A stretch of 64,000 nucleotides of DNA, from contig NC_035171.2 of NCBI RefSeq assembly GCF_001659605.2, positions 25,213,825 to 25,277,824 of the forward strand, written 5' to 3'. The DNA is from Manihot esculenta (taxonomy: Eukaryota > Streptophyta > Magnoliopsida > Malpighiales > Euphorbiaceae). The notes beneath the pieces were generated by a model that saw only the letters and a program-made list of their open reading frames with translations, did no database searches and was not told where the DNA came from. Below, piece by piece: positions 12,001-22,814 of this stretch (positions are counted from its first letter, which is position 1; every line of letters begins with the position of its first letter). Position numbers and translations under genes: made by a program.

Positions 12001-12825
12001 TCAAAACAAATATGGATACTGCTGGAGCATAGACTCCCGCGAACTGTCAGGAAAAGCCCACCCTGCAAACTCATTGGCGAACTCTCCCCATGACATGCTA
12101 TCCATTCTAGGCTCCACATAAGTCTTAAACCATTCTCTCGCTTTCTTGCATTTTAATGTGAAACCTGCCATCTCAATGGCTCTCCTATCATCTGCTCCCA
12201 ATTCACTAGTTATCATCCTAATTGCTCTGAGGTAATCAAATGGATCATCTCCCGTGTTGTATTTAGGAGCATCCAATTTCAAGTACTCCGTCATTTGTAC
12301 TTTACCTCCAGATGAGCTAGGTTGATGTCTGTCAACAGGGGCTATTGGTTCTAGTGGTGGTACTGGTTCATTTGGCTCTGGGTGTGCTGCACTTGGATGG
12401 GTAGGGGACGATGGATACATAGGATATGGTGGATAGTAAGAGGGATAAGGCATATAAGGCATATACGAAGGATATGGAACAAAACTAGAGTACTCCGACA
12501 TACCTCCCATCGGATACTCTGGGTAGCCAAAACCTGAGGTCTGAGCACCTCCCTGCGACTCTCCCATACCTTCCTCAAAACTGCCTATACCCATGCTATC
12601 ATCTCTAGACTGATCAATCTCCTTAGCTTCCCTCCTTTCCTCTGATCTTCCTCCTCTCACTGTTCCTCTTCTACTCTCGTCGACAGACCTTCTAGGGTCT
12701 ATTGACATACCTTCCCTGCTAGATCTCTGCGACCTTGCCCTTGGCAATGCAGGAGGACGAGCAGCTGGTCTCTCACTATCTGGGGGGACTCCAGTCAATT
12801 GAGCTGATCGACGAGTTCCTCTCAT
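12001..12825 (-). CDS. Shortened gag fused in frame to the pol C-terminus
   Basis: Open for 274 residues from a start [10 protein letters not shown], matching the start of the complete element (27667). Residues follow the intact gag: an Arg/Ser-rich head, a Pro/Tyr-rich middle, and the gag core to [10 protein letters not shown]. There it jumps to SMLQQYPYLF, the last ten residues of the pol frame. The junction (about 12034-12039) has the short shared sequence GGGAG found at both sides in the complete element, as in a microhomology-mediated or template-switch deletion. The zinc knuckle and all enzymes are gone. The open frame extends upstream to 12918, but the conserved Met is the better start. 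Confidence 0.78.
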   Translation of the reverse strand: MRGTRRSAQLTGVPPDSERPAARPPALPRARSQRSSREGMSIDPRRSVDESRRGTVRGGRSEERREAKEIDQSRDDSMGIGSFEEGMGESQGGAQTSGFGYPEYPMGGMSEYSSFVPYPSYMPYMPYPSYYPPYPMYPSSPTHPSAAHPEPNEPVPPLEPIAPVDRHQPSSSGGKVQMTEYLKLDAPKYNTGDDPFDYLRAIRMITSELGADDRRAIEMAGFTLKCKKAREWFKTYVEPRMDSMSWGEFANEFAGWAFPDSSRESMLQQYPYLF

Positions 12826-13023
12826 CTTTACGCTCTGGAAACACAACATATAACATAACACTTTAGCACATAAACAGCACATAGCAATAAGGCACATGCA
12901 TAACTCATGGCATAACACAGATAGGACTCAAGACCCTATCCTAGTGGACATGATTTCCATTGTGCTTGACCACTGCTACTTGTTATGAGCCCGACACTGT
13001 CTCTATAGGTCCGATCATGTGAA

Positions 13024-13041
13024 TCTAGGGCTCTGATACCA
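13024..13041 (-). other. Primer binding site, deleted Tekay-type element
   Basis: On the - strand TGGTATCAGAGC begins three bases after the 5' LTR, complementary to the 3' end of initiator tRNA-Met. The complete element has the same site at 27420. Confidence 0.88.
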
Positions 13042-13044
13042 ATC

Positions 13045-15298
13045 TGTAATGACCCCAAAATGGACCGTCACCGGCGCTAGGACTCAGGTCGGCTTAAGGC
13101 CGCCAGAACCCGTAGCAAGCCTGCTATACTCTCTGTGTACCTGGAAAACTCATACATGATCATACATTTTCTGTGAAAACATAAAAACTCTTTTCTCTGT
13201 ACCAAGGCTTAACCTGTGCATGCACTATCTCTGTACTCTGTACTCTGTACTCTGTACCCCTGGGTAGAGATTGCTCTAGATGGGTTAACGCATACCTGTT
13301 AAGCCTGGTTTTTCACATTCTCTGTAAAACATATAAATATACAGATCATGTACCGAACAACAGATTTACATCACAAACTACTAAGTCAAGCACATCTGTA
13401 ACTGAAAACATAACTATTACATCTCTTGAACATTACATGTCCACTCTACACTATTACACATCTCTTTACTCTTTCTGTATCCTGCTGGACTGTCCATGTA
13501 CACTGTATACTGACCCTGCAAAACTGGGGTTAAGGGAGTGGGATGAGCTCTATAGCCCAGTGAGTAGAACAGTAAAACATCTCAGTAAAACATGATCTCA
13601 TGGAATGCGTCATAACACAGACAAGCCACATCAAGAGTAAACCTGTCACCACATAGTCCCAGTAACTCTGTGCTAGGGCGTAGAATCGAGCACCTGGTCT
13701 TCCTGTCATATATGTATATGTGTATATAACACCTCTGTACTTACCATTGCCAGGGCATAGTTAAAGGCTCCTAGTCTTTGCTATACCTGCCAGGGCGTAG
13801 TCAAAGGCTCCTGGTCTTCCTGTCTGTGACTATGGGATCATTCAGCATTTACCCACATCAACAAATCACTATGCAATGCAACATATTCGTGGTTACTAAT
13901 GCACTCAACCTATGGCATAATCATGATGCATGAGATATGCTAAAACATTCCATTGTGCAAGTAAAAGAATTAAGTTTCGTTCCACTCACCTCTGGCTAAC
14001 TGGACTGACTCTGCAGGCTCTGAACACGCTGGAGCAGTACTCACTGCTGCTCTCTCTGGTTCCTCTGATCTGTATACAGATGGACTCAAATGAGGGACCA
14101 AACAAGCTTCTGAATAACGCTATTAAACTCCCCAAACATCCCCTTAAACTCACTCAACTAACCATGCCAAGCATGCAAAAGAAAGCTGGACAGAACACTT
14201 TCGGCGGCAGGTTCAGCGGCCGAAAGTCCTCTCCAGAGACGAAACTCAAGCACCTTCGGCGGCCGAATCTCAAGCTTCGGCGGCCGAACCCTTTCGGGGG
14301 CAAGTTTCGGGGGCCAAAAGGCACTCCAGAGACGAAAGTCTCTAACCTTCGGCGGTCGAATCCCCCAAACAGAGCCGAACATGCAAAACTCGCGGGGGCA
14401 AGCTGTGGCAGCCTAAGCCACCATGCAAGAGGTTCGGCGGCCGAAGGAACCTTCGGCTGCCGAACCTGAGTTTATCCAGAACTCAGCCCCGACGGCAAAC
14501 AAGCTCCTCCATCCTTTCAATCTCTCACACATGCACACTTCAACTCCTCAACACACATATACTCATGTATATGTACAAAGGGGTCCAAAACTTCCTAAAA
14601 ACCCCAACAAACACATCAAACATAACACATAATCATGCTTACAAGCTAAACCATCAAAAACACCCTTTGTCACCTAAGCATGCATGCATCTCTACCCAAA
14701 CCTTCATAAAACTTCTGTACAACAGTAAAACATGTTCAAGATCTTCACTTACCTCCTGTAAACACAAAGATGAACGATCTGAACAAAGAAAATAGCTCAC
14801 CTCTTCTTCACACTCACTAAACTCAAAACCTTAACTTTTTGCTTCAACCTTTCAAAACCTTTGACAACCAACAAAACAACACACTTGCAGGAGCTGTACA
14901 ATATAGGAGACGTGGCCAAGCTTCTGGACAGGGTGTGGAGCCAACACCTGTCCAAAATGCTGACTAAGGAATGCTCAATTTTTTGCTAGCCAACTCAGCT
15001 TCGGCTGCCGAATCGCATGCAAAACCATGCAACATTCGGGGGCCGAACCTGAACTGCGGAAGCCGAACATTGGGCACTTTCGGCGGCCGAACTTACCTTC
15101 GGCGGCCGAACTTGGCAAAAGTCTCCTTAGCCTTTTCTCTTCCAACCTCATACTAACTCAAACCAATTCAACTCAAAACCTGAAAATACATCATAACACT
15201 GTAGGAAAACATATATCCTACCCTTCTATAGAATTTCGACACCCCGGATTCCACCGGACGACAGGAATTCCGGTGCCGGATTCTAGCCGGGTATTACA
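13045..15298 (-). repeat. 5' LTR of the deleted Tekay-type element
   Basis: 2254 bp, from TGTAATGACCCC to GGGTATTACA on the + strand. It contains CAGGGCGTAG-type repeats (about 13675-13820) and many TTCGGCGGCCGAA-type dyads (about 14200-14470 and 15000-15115). In the aligned parts it differs from its partner by scattered substitutions. Confidence 0.88.
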
Positions 15299-15303
15299 TG
15301 AGT

Positions 15304-16333
15304 GATGAACCAAATAAGGGATTTACGAACAGAGGGAGCATGCAGCCCAGTCGACATCACAAAAAGCTTATATCTTGAAGTTGTTAGATACTGAAAAATA
15401 AAGGCATTATATAAGTGAGTCTTTTAGATACTGTAGAATATGAATTCGCTGCTTTCCATTGTGCATCTCAAGGTTATTGCATGTATTGACTTAATAGTTG
15501 TGTTGTATGTGTGATGTCTAGTCTTGTGAGACCTAAATACAGTAGGCAATCCACAAGCCTTCTATATTATCAGTTGTGATTAGTAAGATCCCTTCTTCAT
15601 GAGAAAGTCTCTATTCTTTTGGAAAAGGAGTAGAGACTGGTTTAGATTCTATAAGGTATGTATATTTGAATATGTCAAGTGTATACTTACATTGATTGAG
15701 AATTGTTCCTTCATTAGATCTGGCAACCTCTATACCCGAAAATAATGAACAAAGACCAAGTCTTTGATAATGAATCTTCTATTCAAAAAAGTTTTGATAT
15801 TGATAATATCTTGTTCATACAGTCCACTAATTAATAGGTCATTCACATAAACTATTAGGACTAGAAAGTGATTGGCTGAATCTTTAGTGAGCAAACAATG
15901 ATTAAAAAAAATAGATTGTTTGAAGCCATAGGACAAAAAGTTAGCTATAAGTTTCTTATTCCACTCTCTTCTAACTTGCTTAAGGCCATACAGGCTCTTG
16001 ACAAGCTCATACTTCTCGTTGTTTAGCTCTTTGATGTCCCTCAGATGGTGCCATATAAATATCTTTTTCCAACTTCCTATGTAAATAGGTATTGTTAATG
16101 TCTTATTTGATGAATTTGCCATTTGTATGTTGTTGCAATTACAATGAATATCCTCACTGTGATAAGTTTTTCCACAGGAGAAAAAATATGATGAAAATCA
16201 ATTCCAGGTAATTGATTGAAGCCTTTGGCAACAAGCTTTGCCCTATATCTGTCTACCTTTCCATCAAGTTTGTATTTGACTATGATTACCTACTTTGAGC
16301 CAATTAATTTCTTTCCAGCTGGCAGTAGGGTAA
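15304..16333 (-). pseudogene. Copia reverse transcriptase fragment
   Basis: The longest open part (16122-15730, 130 residues) reads through the copia signature VKSLYGLKQ, then a W..KL....L..YGFKQS block and YVNDLLISG, where the active copia motif is YVDD. Upstream, near 16330-16190, are LLPAGKKLIGSK and KLDGKVDRYRAKLVAKGFNQLPG. Stops and the YVND change show that it is dead. It continues across the insertion at 16334-18827 to EAELKALESNKTWVLT, which confirms how the frame was split. Confidence 0.85.
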
Positions 16334-16752
16334 CGATAGGAATATGGAGTATTCTAGAATATATTATAACAGAAAGGATAAGGTTTGTTGGAGAGAATTG
16401 GAAGTAGAAACATGTGACAGGACAACTAGCAAAGAGAGCAGAAATTTGTATAAATAGAGGTAGAGGAGAATGGAAAAGGGATCTGGAAAATATCTCAGTT
16501 ATTCTCTGGTTAGAGGGGCAAGGTTCTTCTCTGCACGGGAAGCTTTTCTTGAGGGCTCTTAAGAGTCATTTTAATTTCTTTACTTGATTCTTCTATCGTT
16601 TATATTTCTGGTTGGGGATTGTAAATCTATGAGGTGCTGCATTACTGAGAGTTGTATTGTTTTCATTATCAATCAGTACAAGCTATCAATACTTATTAGA
16701 TTCACTCCATTGTTCTTCTATTTTCAATTCATCTTTGTTCCTAACTCTATCA
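16334..16752 (+). repeat. 5' LTR of the small gag-bearing element
   Basis: 419 bp. It contains a TATA-like GTATAAATAG near 16448 and shares a long block (about 16448-16752) with 18515-18827. The difference between the two LTRs is several percent. Confidence 0.8.
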
Positions 16753-16799
16753 ATTGGTTTGACCTGCCACTACCAGCTCCTCGCAATCCACAATAGAAA

Positions 16800-17254
16800 A
16801 CAGAATAGAAAAGAGATTAGAAAATCATAGAATCGAGCATTTAATTACTGAACTGTTATTGAAGGAAGCAGTAGCTGGGAATGAAATAACTATTCATCGA
16901 TATCTTCATCCACATCGGCCTAGTACTGAATATGATGATAGAGATATGTTTCTGCAAGACATACAATCCTTCACTAGCAACATCGAATTTCCTAAACTCC
17001 ATGGCCAAGATCCGAACGAGTGGATTGTTCATGCCGAGCAATACTTTGAAAAATTTATCATTCATTACGAGATGAAGATCTACAAGGTTCTTTCTACCTT
17101 GGAGGGACCTTTTTTTGACTGGTTTCGTGGGCTTCGAAAACAAAATCCATTCCCTTCCTGGGAACGATTTAAATATGAGTTGTTGCAACATTTTGGTGAA
17201 GCTAACGACAACCATTCCACTGTAGATTTCATCGCCGATGAATTGAAAGGCTAA
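16800..17254 (+). pseudogene. Retrotransposon gag fragment, copy 1
   Basis: The frame reads a basic/acidic helix (ENRIEKRLENHRIEHLI) and then a typical plant gag core: FPKLHGQDPNEWIVHAEQYF, then IYKVLSTLEGPFFDWF and PSWERFKYELLQHFGE. No in-frame ATG is visible near the start. It stops at TAA (17252-17254). No protease, polymerase or integrase follows. Confidence 0.75.
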
Positions 17255-17600
17255 AAAACAGAGATTGAGGAAGGGTTTGACACTTCTGCAATGATGGAGT
17301 TCAACTTCTTTGAAGATGTTTTTCAGAGTTGTATTTCCTAAACTCCATGGCCAAGATCCGAACGAGTGGATTGTTCATGCCGAGCAATACTTTGAAAAAT
17401 TTAGCACTCATTACGAGATGAAGATTTACAAGGTTCTTTCTAGCTTGGAGGGACCTTTTCTTGACTGGTTTCGTGGGCTTCGAAAACAGAATCCATTCCC
17501 TTCCTGGGAACAATTTAAATATGAGTTGTTGCAACATTTTGGTGAAGCTAACGACAACCGTTCCACTATAGATTTCATCGCTGATGAATTGAAAGGCTAA
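17255..17600 (+). pseudogene. Retrotransposon gag fragment, copy 2 (tandem duplicate)
   Basis: A 346-bp segment starting near 16988 is repeated from 17334. It again encodes FPKLHGQDPNEWIVHAEQYF to the end of the same gag core, with few substitutions (IIHYE to STHYE, STLEGPFFDWF to SSLEGPFLDWF). The duplication took the same stop codon with it. Confidence 0.78.
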
Positions 17601-18505
17601 AAAATAGAGATTGAGGAAGGGTTTGACACTTCTGCAATGATGGAGTTCAACTTCTTTGAAGATGTTTTTTAGAGTTGTTTGATTAGCGGAGCATAAAAGG
17701 ACCTTCATGAGTGGTTGCAACTGCGTGGCTTTCTGAATACGATGCAATCAAGTTTGCTTCGTTGCTCTCTGTTTGGGAATTTGCTGAGAAAGATGGAGAA
17801 TGGTGATGGACTTAGGCTGAGAATTGATTTGCTTGAAGTGCGGGCCATTATTTCCCATGGAAATAAATTGTTAGCCAACCCATTTTTCTCCAGTCAATAT
17901 TTTAAAGGGCCTTCTCCCAAACCTTCAGACCCACTCCACTTACTGTCATCTCTTAGTTCAGTAGCAGCACAGATGCCAAAATCTAGCGATGCTTCATGGG
18001 ATTGTTGCTTCTTTCTTCATGATAGGAGGATTGGGCTATCATCTATGCATGAAGCTATTGTCTCCATTGTCAGAAGTTTGTTTCACAAGTAGGTGCATGG
18101 TGAATCAAGAAGGTCAGGATTTTTTTGGTTTGACATGCATAAAACATTCAACGATTTGGCTGCAATTTATTTCAACTATTCGAAGTGAGTACATTGAGGT
18201 ATTTTTCTATTATTTGCAAATTGGATTTTTTATGATATTGTGTTCTCAATGGGTCTATGATCTAGCTTATGAAATCTTATTGTTAATTTGGGTTCTCATA
18301 CCGTTGTGGAACAATTGGGTTTTTTCCCTTTCGAAAATACTAGACCCATAAAATTTTCACTTCAATCAACCATCAATGTTCTCCTTAATATTTTTTGTGT
18401 TCAGTGAATATTTTCATAATTTTCTCATTTATAAAGGCCAAGGAGACCTAAAGTTTTTAACTGCGATGCAACCAAAGAGGTGCAGCAATGAAGGATCTCC
18501 ATCTC

Positions 18506-18827
18506 AAGTTAGCAAAAATTTATATAAATAGAGGAAGAAGAGAATAGAAAGGGGATCTGGAAAATACCTCAGTTATTCTCTGGTTAGAGGGGCAGGGTTC
18601 TTCTCTGCACGGGAAGATTTTTCTAGGGGCTCTTAGGAGTCATTTTAATTTCTTTGTCTAGTTCTTCTATCATTTATATTTCTGGTTGGGGATTGTAAAT
18701 CTGTGAGGTACTGCATTAATAAGAGTTGTATTGTTTCTATTTTCAATCAGTACAAGTTATCAATACTTATCAGATTCACTCCATTGTTCTTTCTATTTTC
18801 AATTCATCTGTGTTCCTAACTCTATCA
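18506..18827 (+). repeat. 3' LTR of the small gag-bearing element (5'-truncated)
   Basis: Aligned with the 5' LTR from TATATAAATAG to CTCTATCA. Upstream of about 18500 the similarity is lost, so an internal deletion took the start of this LTR together with internal DNA. Confidence 0.7.
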
Positions 18828-18832
18828 GGTAA

Positions 18833-20452
18833 GAACCCAGGTTTTGTTTGACTCTAAGGCCTTTAGTTCTGCTTCTATAGCTTTTACCCTTTTAATGTCT
18901 TCTTTGGCCTGTAAATAGGACTTTGGTTTTTTAATTATTGACACATGAGCCACGAAATCTTTTAAGACTTATCAAAGAAAATGTTAGGTATGAATGATGG
19001 TAGAAAATATAGTGTATTTTCCACCTGATTTGTAACCTCTGTGATGCCACTGGAATTTGAAGAACATGCATCCACTGTAGCCACAAAATCCTTAAGCCTA
19101 GATGGTTTAGTTACTTTCTAATGCTTCTTCTAACTGGTAGGTCAGGAGTTAGAGATGATTTTGTGGGTGAAGTGGTGACAGGTGATTGATGCAAGGTAAT
19201 ATGAGTGCTTAGGTTAGGTGGACAAGTATAAGTATGGGAGTCTTTAGGCAGAATATGAGGTAGAGAGGTATTACTGTAACCATGGGAGTCCTTGTTCTAG
19301 TATGGAAAATAATTTTCATAAAAAATAACATCTCTGGAAACACATGCTCTGTTTAGTGTTAAATCAAATAACTTGTAATCTTTAACACCTGGAATGTATC
19401 CAATGAAAATGCATTCGAAAGCTCTAGGAGCAAATTTGTCTTAATGAGAGTAAATGTCAGTAACAAAGCATAAGCAACCAAAAACTTTGAAAAATTCATA
19501 GTTTGGCTTTTTTTCCAAATAAAACTTCATGTGGTGATTTTCGATATCAAACTTTACTTAGAGTGATGTTTATAAGGTGGATAGCAGTTAAAATAAATTC
19601 TCTCCAAAATCTTTTTGGCAAAAATGATTGGAATATTAAAACCATTGCAACATATTAAAAAATGTTTATGTTTCCTTTCCACCACATCATTTTTTTATGA
19701 TATATATGAACATGTCTTTTGATGTATAATTCCATGCCTTTAAAAAAAATTAAGCATTAATAAATTTAGTGCTATTATCATATGAGATGGATTTGATAGA
19801 TTTTTGAAATTGTGTTTATGCCATAAAATGAAAATTTTGCAATGTGTTAAAAACATTTTTTTTATATCTTTTTATCAAAAAGGTCCAAGTTGCTCAAGAA
19901 ACATCATCCACAGTAGCGAAGATATATCTGGTGCCAGAAATGCTAGAAACAATATAATGACCCCCCAGGTCAACATGAATTAATTGGAAAATATCACTAG
20001 CATTAATTTTGTCTTTTAATAAATATCTCACAAACATAAGTATGTTGGTTTACACTGATATTGGGAATATGGATAACTTTGTAGTTGATGGATGTCCTAG
20101 CCTTGAATGCCACAAGTACTCTATAGGCATGTAGGTAACTTGATACATTTTATTATAATATAGTAGATAATTATGACTTGGCTTCCTGTCAAGTCTATAT
20201 AATCCTTCATACAGGTTTCAGTAGTCACTACTTCATAGGTCACTTAGGTCCTGTATAACACAAAATGAGTGATAGAAATGCACAGAAAATAGTGAGATTT
20301 TTGTTAATTTTCTCACTAATAACAAGTTATATTTGAATTTAGGGGTATATAGAATTTCCTTTAGTTTTAATTTAGGGCTCAAAAAAATTGTTCCAGTAAT
20401 GTTAACAATTTTTTTAGTGTCGTTTGGAAAAGTAATTGAGCTTTTTTGTATT
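18833..20452 (-). pseudogene. Copia protease, integrase and start of reverse transcriptase, broken
   Basis: On the - strand, going down: protease part near 20475-20233 (VNITGTIFLSP, KEILYTPKFKYNLLLVRKLTK), integrase C-terminal part near 19430-19290 (AFECIFIGYIPGVKDYKLFDL, then RACVSRDVIFYENYF), then KAIEAELKALESNKTWVLT at 18890-18833. Frameshifts and stops break it throughout. The upstream half of the protease lies on the other side of the Tat insertion, at 44377-44440. Confidence 0.82.
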
Positions 20453-20948
20453 TGATGACCGCTGGATTTCTCCACCCCAGATCAGGGGCTTGACCACAGC
20501 CAAAGGCCCATAACGTAGAGGCCCACACACCTGATATGTACAACAAGCCCAGCCCATTCAGCCTTCAAGGCCGGGCTCAACCCAGCTTCTTCACTCAGAT
20601 CAGCCCAGTCCGCGACTAATAGGCCCTCTCCACCCAGGTTCAGCGTCCGGCCCGACTCTCGGCCCAGCCCAGTTTCCAGAGCCATATCCAGACAACCTAG
20701 CAGATCCGTTCAAGCGTACGCACGAGGAGAATCAGAGGTTGTTACGCATGGAGCAGGCGGCTGATACCCTCGTACGCCCGAATCTGTATGTCAGAGACGC
20801 GTGTCCCAATCATGGAAAGGCCTTTACACGTCACCAACAAGCATAGCGAAATGGATAAAAAGGGAACCCCCTCCCCAGAAAGTTTAAGCCTTATTCTGTA
20901 ATACAAAAACCCTTGTAAAACCCTATTCTATTGGATCTCAGATCATCA
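20453..20948 (+). repeat. 5' LTR of Tat copy 1
   Basis: 496 bp, starting TGATGA and ending TCATCA, a 6-bp terminal inverted repeat. A TATA-like GGATAAAAAGG lies near 20853. Confidence 0.93.
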
Positions 20949-20949
20949 A

Positions 20950-20966
20950 TTGGCGCCGTCTGTGGG
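20950..20966 (+). other. Primer binding site, Tat copy 1
   Basis: TTGGCGCCGTCTGTGGG follows the LTR after one base. The first nine bases of TGGCGCCGT fit the 3' end of tRNA-Asp; the match ends there, so the primer identity is tentative. Copy 2 has the same site at 52964. Confidence 0.7.
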
Positions 20967-21026
20967 AACCGACGGAGATCTTTTCATCACCGGAGTTTTC
21001 ACTTTCAAAACCCACTGAGATCCACG

Positions 21027-22814
21027 ATGGCAAACCACCAAGAAAGTAACCTTAACATTCCAAACGACCTGAGCTCTGCCCAAGATGGGCAGCAGTTCTC
21101 CTTTTCTAGCCCTACAACGTTGAATAACCAAACGCCTATTCCTCTCAACCCCTCGCCAAGCTTGGCAGGGAATACTCCCACCATGGCCCTGTCTAACCAG
21201 GACATTCAAACTATGGCTCTCCAGCTACAGACTACTGCTCACTGGTTGGGGCAGATAATGCAACAGAGGGGCCTTAGCACCCCAGTGAATGCACTCTCAG
21301 TGGTGGAGGAACCCAGAACCAATGAACCCCGACCTACCTTTGACCGCCCCCAAACTAACAGCCGTGATATCGGGGAAGAGGAAGAACTGGAGGCCCGAAT
21401 CCATGGGAGGAGGGCAAGAGAGATGATAGAAAATGAAGGGGCGGACAACTATTCTGCCGAAACAACGGAAACTGCAACAGAAGAAGAGGAATGCAGCTTG
21501 GAGGGAAGATCCGGTTCGGCAGACGAGAAAATGGACCAAAAATTGAAAAGATTGAAGGAGCAGCTCTTAGCTGAGCTAGGTATGAAAGACCAGAGCCAAA
21601 CCTCTTTGCCCACTTTTTCCCCTTTCTCAAAGATAGTACAGCAGGAGACCGTTCCCAAGAAGTTTATGATGCCGCCGATGGCGGCCTATAATGGAGCTGG
21701 TAACCCGAGAGAGCATGTCATGAACTATAAGACCTTTATGGAATTGCAAACCCTGTCAGATGCCTTAATGTGTAAGGTGTTCCCAACAACGCTCTCGGGA
21801 CCAGCGCGGGCGTGGTTCAACAGCCTAGAGGCCGGAAGCATTAAAAGTTTTGGAGATCTTGCCACCCGCTTCATCAGTCGGTTCATAGCCGGGGTGCCAG
21901 CAGATAGGAAGACGAGCTATCTGGAAACAGTGAAACAGAAAGAAGGTGAATCACTCAGGGAGTATGTTGCTCGCTTCAATATGGAGGCCCTGCAGATTCC
22001 CGAGCTGGAGGAAGGAAGGGCGGTAGAGGCCATGCAAAAGGGGACAACCTCTGCCGAGTTCTTTGGTTCTTTGAGCAGAAAACCTCCGACCTCATTGGTC
22101 GAGTTGATGAAGAGGGCGGAGAAGTATATAAGGCAGGATGACGCCTTAGTGACGAGTAGATTTGCTAAAGGAATGGCAGGAAAAGAGAGAGTCCCGGAGG
22201 AGAGGAGGCCAGAGAGACACGAGAAGAAACACGGCAAGAGGCCTGAGCTGTACAAGCAAGCATGGGAGAGAAGGGATCAAAGGCCTCCTCCTCCTCCTCG
22301 GTCCCTTGACCCAAGAGTGCTCCCTCCTTGGGTTCCCGAGAAACCAACCCCCCTCAACGCTTCCAGAGCCGAAGTGCTCATGGCAGTCCAGGATAAGGAG
22401 TTCCTCCAGTGGCCCAAGCCCATGAAGTCGGAAGCCGATCAAAGAAACCCTGATAAGTATTGTCAGTATCACCGGAGCCATGGGCACGATACAAATAACT
22501 GTTTTCAGTTAATCGCGGAGATTGAGAGGCTGATCAAAAGGGGGCATCTCAAAAATTTTGTAAAGAAACCAGAGGGACAGAGGCCTCAGCCTGGTCCGAC
22601 AACTCAGACGCCTAGGAGAATAGGAGCTGGACCAGTGAATGATGGGTCCAGCGGGACCATCAACATGATTGTTGGAGGAACAGGAGGACGAATGAGCCGT
22701 CGAGGAAAGAAGAGAAACCGGGAAGGGGAGACCAGCAATAGTGAAGTCCTGCAGATCGTTGAGCACTCTCCCATGACTATCGCTTTCTCCCCGGAAGATG
22801 CACAAGGCATTTAG
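21027..22814 (+). pseudogene. Tat copy 1 gag, ends at a premature TAG
   Basis: Starts MANHQESN after the leader, the same start as copy 2. The gag core is around GPARAWFNSLEAGS and the Cys/His knuckle is C-x2-H-x4-H-x4-C (CQYHRSHGHDTNNC). The frame ends at TAG 22812-22814, where copy 2 has a CAG codon and reads straight into pol. So gag and pol are separated here by a point mutation; it might also act as a leaky stop, but nothing in the context supports that. Confidence 0.85.

Larger units (their letters stand above)
10403..15298 (-). mobile_element. Internally deleted Tekay-type Ty3/gypsy element
   Basis: Perfect duplication TGAGT at 10398-10402 and 15299-15303. On the - strand: 5' LTR 15298-13045, PBS 13041-13024, shortened gag, PPT near 11942-11929, 3' LTR 11926-10403. 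Protease, reverse transcriptase, RNase H and integrase are absent. The gag start and the pol end resemble those of the complete element at 24993-35185, so this is a non-autonomous derivative of a related family. Confidence 0.92.
16334..18827 (+). mobile_element. Small non-autonomous LTR element with gag remnants
   Basis: Flanked by the perfect duplication GGTAA (16329-16333, 18828-18832). The site lies inside the copia motif TWVLT-LLPAG, which reads through when the insert is ignored. The 5' LTR (16334-16752) begins CGATAG, probably a mutated TGATAG, and ends CTATCA. The 3' LTR is recognisable from about 18506 to 18827 and seems to lack its first part. Only gag-like coding is present between them. 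Confidence 0.85.

Noticed and set aside
22812..22814. A programmed readthrough stop between gag and pol in Tat copy 1
   Set aside because: Copy 2 has a sense codon there and one continuous frame, so a point mutation is simpler than a regulatory stop.
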